Shown here: piece by piece, positions 6,742 through 10,745 of the stretch
Layout of the letters: each line of letters begins with the position of its first letter
How positions within the stretch are numbered: the stretch's first letter is position 1
Assembly: GCA_019237595.1 (NCBI GenBank)
Contig: JAFAGU010000308.1
Span: 1 to 10,745 of the forward strand
Direction of reading: 5' to 3'
Origin: Betaproteobacteria bacterium
Lineage (GTDB): Bacteria > Pseudomonadota > Gammaproteobacteria > Burkholderiales > SG8-39
Length of the DNA stretch: 10,745 bases
Made by a program: the position numbers and the translations under genes
Notes under the pieces: generated by a model
Database searches by the model: none
What the model saw: the letters and a program-made list of their open reading frames with translations, nothing else
Told to the model about the DNA's origin: nothing

Positions 6742-9700
6742 GCGAGCGCTGCGAGGGTCGGCGGAATCTGCCGGCGCTGCAGGGCGTTTCGCGCCTCCCA
6801 CTGCGCTTCGGGCGCGAGCGATTCCAGGAACTGCACCTCCCCGCCGGCGAGGACTGCCAGCGGAACGCCGTCGCGATAGAGCACGCGGTTGCCGGTGAGC
6901 GATGGCACGCGCGGCCCGGGCGTCAGGATGCCGACGAGGTTGAGCGGGTCGGCCGCGCTCACGCCGACGAGCGCGCCGTTGCGCTCCGCCCTTCGCACGT
7001 CACGAAGCGAGCCGATCGCCTCGGGCGCCGCGAACTGCTCGCCCGCGACGCCCTCGACGAACCTTCCGCCGCGGATCTCGCCCCGGGCCTCCAGGCGGCG
7101 GTAGCAGCGCAGCAGGTCGCGCCAGGGCGGCAACCATTGCGCCTCCCTCGCCATCAAGCGCCAGAACACCACGCCGTAGCGCCTGAGGAGCGCGCGCGCC
7201 ACGTGCTCGATCGAATCGGCGGTGGAAGCCGCCTTCGCGCCGACGAGCGACCATCGCCCGGCGTCCTCGAGCCCGAAGAGCGCGCCACGCCGGCGTCGGC
7301 CGTGAGAGGAGGCGCGCCGACGATCGGCCGGGACAAGCAGCGCGCGCAGCCCCGCAAAGCTGTCGGCGCTCACGAGGCCGAGCGCGACGAGCTCGCCGAG
7401 GGCTTCTTCGGCCTGCACGCGCAGCACTCCCGTTCCGTCGACGATCTCCTCGAAGAAAGATGCGCCATGCTCGGCCAGGTAGCGGCGCACCTTCTCGGCC
7501 GTCGAGGTAAGAGGCGCATCGGAGGGTGGTGACGAGATGCCGAGCCACGCGGACAGGCCGCGCCGGGGCGCGAGGACGATTGGCGTCGTGCGCACGGCGC
7601 TCGGAACCCGCTCCGAGGAGGACGCGGGCCGACCGAGGCGCGACCAAGCGACGCGGCCGGCGAGGCTGAGCTCGTCGAGCCACGCGGGCTCGTACTCGTT
7701 CACCCTGCAAGGCAGGAGCTCGGTCTCCCAGGCCGCGGCGGGCGCCTCGAAGCCCTCGAGCTGCGAGATGACGCCGGCGACCGCGTCGCGTCCTTCGACC
7801 CGCGCTTCGGGGGCGACTCGCTGCCAATGCAGGAGGAAGCGGAGGAAATCCCGCATCTCCACCGGCTGGATTTCCTGCCGCAGCCGGTTGACGGTGTAGC
7901 GATGGATGCGCGCCAGCACCCGGCGCTCGCACCATTCCTCGGTCGTTGCGTCCGGACTGAAGCGCCCGCGCATGACGGCGCCTTCGCTCTCCAGCGCAAC
8001 GAGGATCTGCTCGACATCCGCCGCCGCGAGGCCGAGCGGCTTGCCCAGCGCGGCTGCGGTGACAGGGCCGCTGCCCTGCAGGCGGTCGCGCAAGACTTCC
8101 TTGAGCTGCCTCGTCTCGAATTCGCCCGCCCGCTCCGTGGCGCAGAGGATTCCATCCGCCTCGCGCACGCGGTTCGCGCGCAAGAGCTCCTGCTTCAAAT
8201 CCGGCCATGCGGCTGCCTCGTCGCCGGCCAGAAAGCCGAAGCTGAGGAGCGCGTCGTGCAGCTCGTCCGCGTTGCGCGGCTGCGGCTTCAGCTCCTCGAC
8301 GACTCGTGCGATCGCCGCCGGGTCGAGCCGGCCCAGGTCCGCGGCCGTGCGCGGGTCGAGCCAGCGCCGCGCCATGACGGCCTGCGTGCGACGCTCCTCG
8401 AGCGGGGCATCGTCCAGGTAGGCATAAGGCCGCGCGGCCAGGACCTCCATGGCGAGAGGCGAAGGCTCCGTGAGGTCCTTCGCAACGACGCGAATCCGGC
8501 CTTCTTCCATGCCGCGAAGGACCCGCTCGAGACCGTCGACGTCCATCGCGTCGTGCAGGCAATCGTGGATCGTCTGCTCGACCAGCGGGTGCTCCGGAAC
8601 CTCGCGGTCGCCGACGATGTTCTCGCCGCACGCGACCTGGCCCGGGAACACGCTGGCGAGCAGGTCCTCCGCCTCCATTCTCGCCAGCTGCGGCGGGAGC
8701 TTGCGGCCGCCGCGGAAGCGCGGCAGCGCGAGGGCGACGGAGGCATCCCAGCGCCAGCGCGTCGCGAACATCGGCGCGTCGAGGAGCGCCTGGACGAGGA
8801 GCGGCCGGACGGACTTCGAGTGCAGATAGCGGGCGATATCCTCGAGCGGGAAGCTGTGGCTCGTCGAGAGCGAGAGGATGATCGAGTTCTCCGTCGCCGC
8901 CGCCTGCAGCTCGAAGTTGAACTTGCGGCACATCCGCTTCCGCAGCGCGAGCCCCCACGCGCGGTTCACGCGGCTGCCGAAGGGCGCGTGGATGACGAGC
9001 TGCTGGCCGCCCGACTCGTCGAAGAAGCGCTCGAGGATCACCGTCTCCTGGGATGGAAGCGTGCCGAACACGGCCTTCGCCGCTGACAGGTATTCCTCGA
9101 CCTGCGCGGCGGACGGGCCCGATAAGCCTGCCTCGTCGATCAGCCGCTGCGCCCCAAAGTTTGCGTAGACGCGGGTGAGCGCCTGCGAAAGCTCTTCACT
9201 GCGCGCCGGCGCCTCGCCCAGCCAGAATGGAATTCCCGGCGGCGCGCCCTTGGCGTCCTCCACGCGCACGGTGCCCCGCTCGACCCGCAGGATCCGGTAG
9301 GACGCGTTGCCGAGCTGGAAGACGTCGCCCGCGAGGCTCTCGACCGCGAAGTCCTCGTTGACCGTGCCGATCGGCACGGCCTGCGGCTCGAGGACCACTG
9401 CGTAGTCCGCCGCATCGGGAATCGTCCCGCCCGAGGTCATCGCGGTAAGGCCCGCGCCACGGCGGCCGCGCAGCACGCCGTTCACCGCGTCGCGGTGGAG
9501 GTAGGCGCTCCGGCGGCCGCGCCGGGTGTCGAAGCCTCGCGAAAGCATTTCGACAACCTCGTCGTACTTTCCCCGCGGCAGGTTGCGGAACGGATAGGCG
9601 CGCCGCACGAGCGCGAAAAGGCCCTCATCGCTCCACTCGCGGGCCGACACCTCGGCGACGATCTGCTGGGCCAGGACGTCGAGCGCGTTTTCGGGCACTT

Positions 9701-10745
9701 GCAGGCGATCGAGCTCGCCGCGGCGCACGGCCTCGAGGATCGCCGCGCATTCGACGAGTTCGTCGCGCGAGAGCGGAAAAAGGCGCCCCTTCGGCATGCC
9801 GCCCACGGCGTGCCCCGAGCGACCCACGCGCTGGAGGAACGCGGCGATGCTGCGCGTGGCGCCCAGCTGGCAGACGAGGTCGACGTCGCCGATGTCGATG
9901 CCGAGCTCGAGCGAGGCGGTCGCCACGAGGGCCTTGAGCTCGCCGCGCTTGAGCCGCTGCTCGGCCTCGAGCCGGTGCTCCTTGGCCATGCTGCCATGGT
10001 GCGAAGTGACGTTGCCGCGGCCCAGGCGCTCGGTGAGATGCCGCGCCGTGCGCTCGGCGGCGCGCCGCGTGTTGACGAAGACGAGCGTCGTGCGATGCTC
10101 GTTCACGAGCTCGGCGAGCCGGTCGTAGACCTGCTCCCACACTTCGCCGGACATCACCGCCTCGAGCGGCGAGGACGGAATCTCGATCGCGAGGTCGCGG
10201 CCTCGCACGTGGCCTGCATCCACGATCTCGCAGGACGCGCCGGCGCCGACCAGGAAGCGCGCCACCTCCTCGACCGGCTTCTGGGTCGCCGACAGGCCGA
10301 TCCGCACGAGCCCCGGCGGCGCAAGCTCCGCGAGCCGCTCGAGCGAGAGGGCAAGGTGCGCGCCGCGCTTGTTGGGCGCCATGGCGTGGATCTCGTCCAC
10401 GATGACGCTGCGAACGGTCGAAAGCATCTTACGTCCGGAGGCGCTCGTGAGCAGGATGTAGAGCGACTCGGGCGTGGTCACGACAATGTGGGGCGCGCGC
10501 TTGCGCATGCGCGCGCGCTCGCCCGCCTCCGTATCGCCCGTGCGCACGAGCGTGCGCACCTCCACCGGCGGCAATCCCAGCGCTTCGAGCTGCGAGCGAA
10601 TGCCGGCAAGCGGCACCCGCAGGTTGCGCTCGATGTCGTTCGCGAGCGCCTTGAGCGGCGAGACGTAGACGACCTGCGTCTCGTCCGGCAGGCCGCCTTC
10701 GGCGAGTCCGCGCCGCACGAGGCCGTCGAGCGCGGCGAGGAATGC
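6738..10745 (-). CDS. lhr: Lhr-type superfamily 2 DNA helicase, long form, N-terminus cut by window edge
   Basis: Large helicase-related protein, an ATP-dependent 3'-to-5' single-strand DNA translocase and repair helicase. The frame is open to base 10745, giving 1335 visible residues; the missing start should hold the Q motif and Walker A. Counting from the window edge, the helicase motifs are VYVSPLKAL (26-34, Ia), TTPESL (90-95, Ib), DEIH (117-120, Walker B), SAT (152-154, III), LVFVNTRRAAERTARHL (IV), ATASLELGIDIG (275-286, V) and QRVGRSGH (305-312, VI). These are followed by the Lhr winged helix (PENALDVLAQQIVAE) and the SGGTIPD segment of the Lhr core. About 500 further C-terminal residues make it the long bacterial form, like E. 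coli Lhr, whose C-terminal domain has reported uracil-DNA glycosylase activity. Whether that activity holds here cannot be judged. The stop TAG (CTA at 6738-6740) overlaps the opposing Mo-subunit stop. No frameshift is apparent. Confidence 0.95.
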   Translation of the reverse strand, partial: AFLAALDGLVRRGLAEGGLPDETQVVYVSPLKALANDIERNLRVPLAGIRSQLEALGLPPVEVRTLVRTGDTEAGERARMRKRAPHIVVTTPESLYILLTSASGRKMLSTVRSVIVDEIHAMAPNKRGAHLALSLERLAELAPPGLVRIGLSATQKPVEEVARFLVGAGASCEIVDAGHVRGRDLAIEIPSSPLEAVMSGEVWEQVYDRLAELVNEHRTTLVFVNTRRAAERTARHLTERLGRGNVTSHHGSMAKEHRLEAEQRLKRGELKALVATASLELGIDIGDVDLVCQLGATRSIAAFLQRVGRSGHAVGGMPKGRLFPLSRDELVECAAILEAVRRGELDRLQVPENALDVLAQQIVAEVSAREWSDEGLFALVRRAYPFRNLPRGKYDEVVEMLSRGFDTRRGRRSAYLHRDAVNGVLRGRRGAGLTAMTSGGTIPDAADYAVVLEPQAVPIGTVNEDFAVESLAGDVFQLGNASYRILRVERGTVRVEDAKGAPPGIPFWLGEAPARSEELSQALTRVYANFGAQRLIDEAGLSGPSAAQVEEYLSAAKAVFGTLPSQETVILERFFDESGGQQLVIHAPFGSRVNRAWGLALRKRMCRKFNFELQAAATENSIILSLSTSHSFPLEDIARYLHSKSVRPLLVQALLDAPMFATRWRWDASVALALPRFRGGRKLPPQLARMEAEDLLASVFPGQVACGENIVGDREVPEHPLVEQTIHDCLHDAMDVDGLERVLRGMEEGRIRVVAKDLTEPSPLAMEVLAARPYAYLDDAPLEERRTQAVMARRWLDPRTAADLGRLDPAAIARVVEELKPQPRNADELHDALLSFGFLAGDEAAAWPDLKQELLRANRVREADGILCATERAGEFETRQLKEVLRDRLQGSGPVTAAALGKPLGLAAADVEQILVALESEGAVMRGRFSPDATTEEWCERRVLARIHRYTVNRLRQEIQPVEMRDFLRFLLHWQRVAPEARVEGRDAVAGVISQLEGFEAPAAAWETELLPCRVNEYEPAWLDELSLAGRVAWSRLGRPASSSERVPSAVRTTPIVLAPRRGLSAWLGISSPPSDAPLTSTAEKVRRYLAEHGASFFEEIVDGTGVLRVQAEEALGELVALGLVSADSFAGLRALLVPADRRRASSHGRRRRGALFGLEDAGRWSLVGAKAASTADSIEHVARALLRRYGVVFWRLMAREAQWLPPWRDLLRCYRRLEARGEIRGGRFVEGVAGEQFAAPEAIGSLRDVRRAERNGALVGVSAADPLNLVGILTPGPRVPSLTGNRVLYRDGVPLAVLAGGEVQFLESLAPEAQWEARNALQRRQIPPTLAALA

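Noticed and set aside
4363..6801. 812-residue minus-strand open frame opposite the Mo subunit
   Set aside because: It is antisense to a gene with clear family motifs; its translation is Arg/Ala-rich with no recognisable domain, as expected for GC-rich shadow frames.
7000..8958. 652-residue minus-strand open frame within lhr
   Set aside because: It is a shifted frame inside the continuous Lhr coding sequence, extremely rich in Arg, Gly and Ala, and carries no conserved segment.
7827..9086. 419-residue plus-strand open frame opposite lhr
   Set aside because: Antisense shadow of Lhr; Arg/Glu/Leu-rich with no recognisable family.

Overview
This is a GC-rich, almost fully coding stretch of a proteobacterial chromosome. 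The layout of the SOS operator (CTGT-N8-ACAG) and the imuA-imuB-dnaE2 cassette point to a beta- or gammaproteobacterium, more likely beta; the alphaproteobacterial type of LexA site is absent. This placement is an inference from gene style, not a search result. I see no RNA genes, mobile elements, repeats or CRISPR.

Left third (1-2762, minus strand): the SOS mutagenesis cassette, transcribed leftward as imuA, imuB, dnaE2/imuC. dnaE2 is cut by the left edge of the window. The genes overlap one another. A near-perfect LexA box lies directly against the imuA start codon. ImuB looks as if it has lost about 75 residues just after its N-terminus, and imuA overlaps it by an unusually long 86 bp.

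Middle (2820-6741, plus strand): a tightly coupled three-gene operon for a periplasmic molybdenum hydroxylase. It encodes a tri-haem cytochrome c, a small [2Fe-2S] subunit and a large Mo-binding subunit with a Tat signal. Both gene junctions are ATGA overlaps. By family, electrons from hydroxylation of an unknown substrate (N-heterocycle or aldehyde type) would pass through Mo, the two [2Fe-2S] centres and the haems into the respiratory chain.

Right part (6738-10745, minus strand): a long-form Lhr helicase, cut at its N-terminus by the right edge. It meets the Mo-subunit gene tail to tail on a single CTAG, so both stop codons share the same four bases.

The only intergenic DNA is 57 bp (2763-2819) between the divergent imuA and cytochrome genes. 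It holds the LexA box and a probable imuA promoter. Two DNA-damage loci (the imuABC mutasome and lhr) therefore flank a metabolic operon. I do not see a clearly new multi-gene system. The best leads are the shortened ImuB, the likely leaderless LexA-controlled imuA start, and the shared divergent control region.
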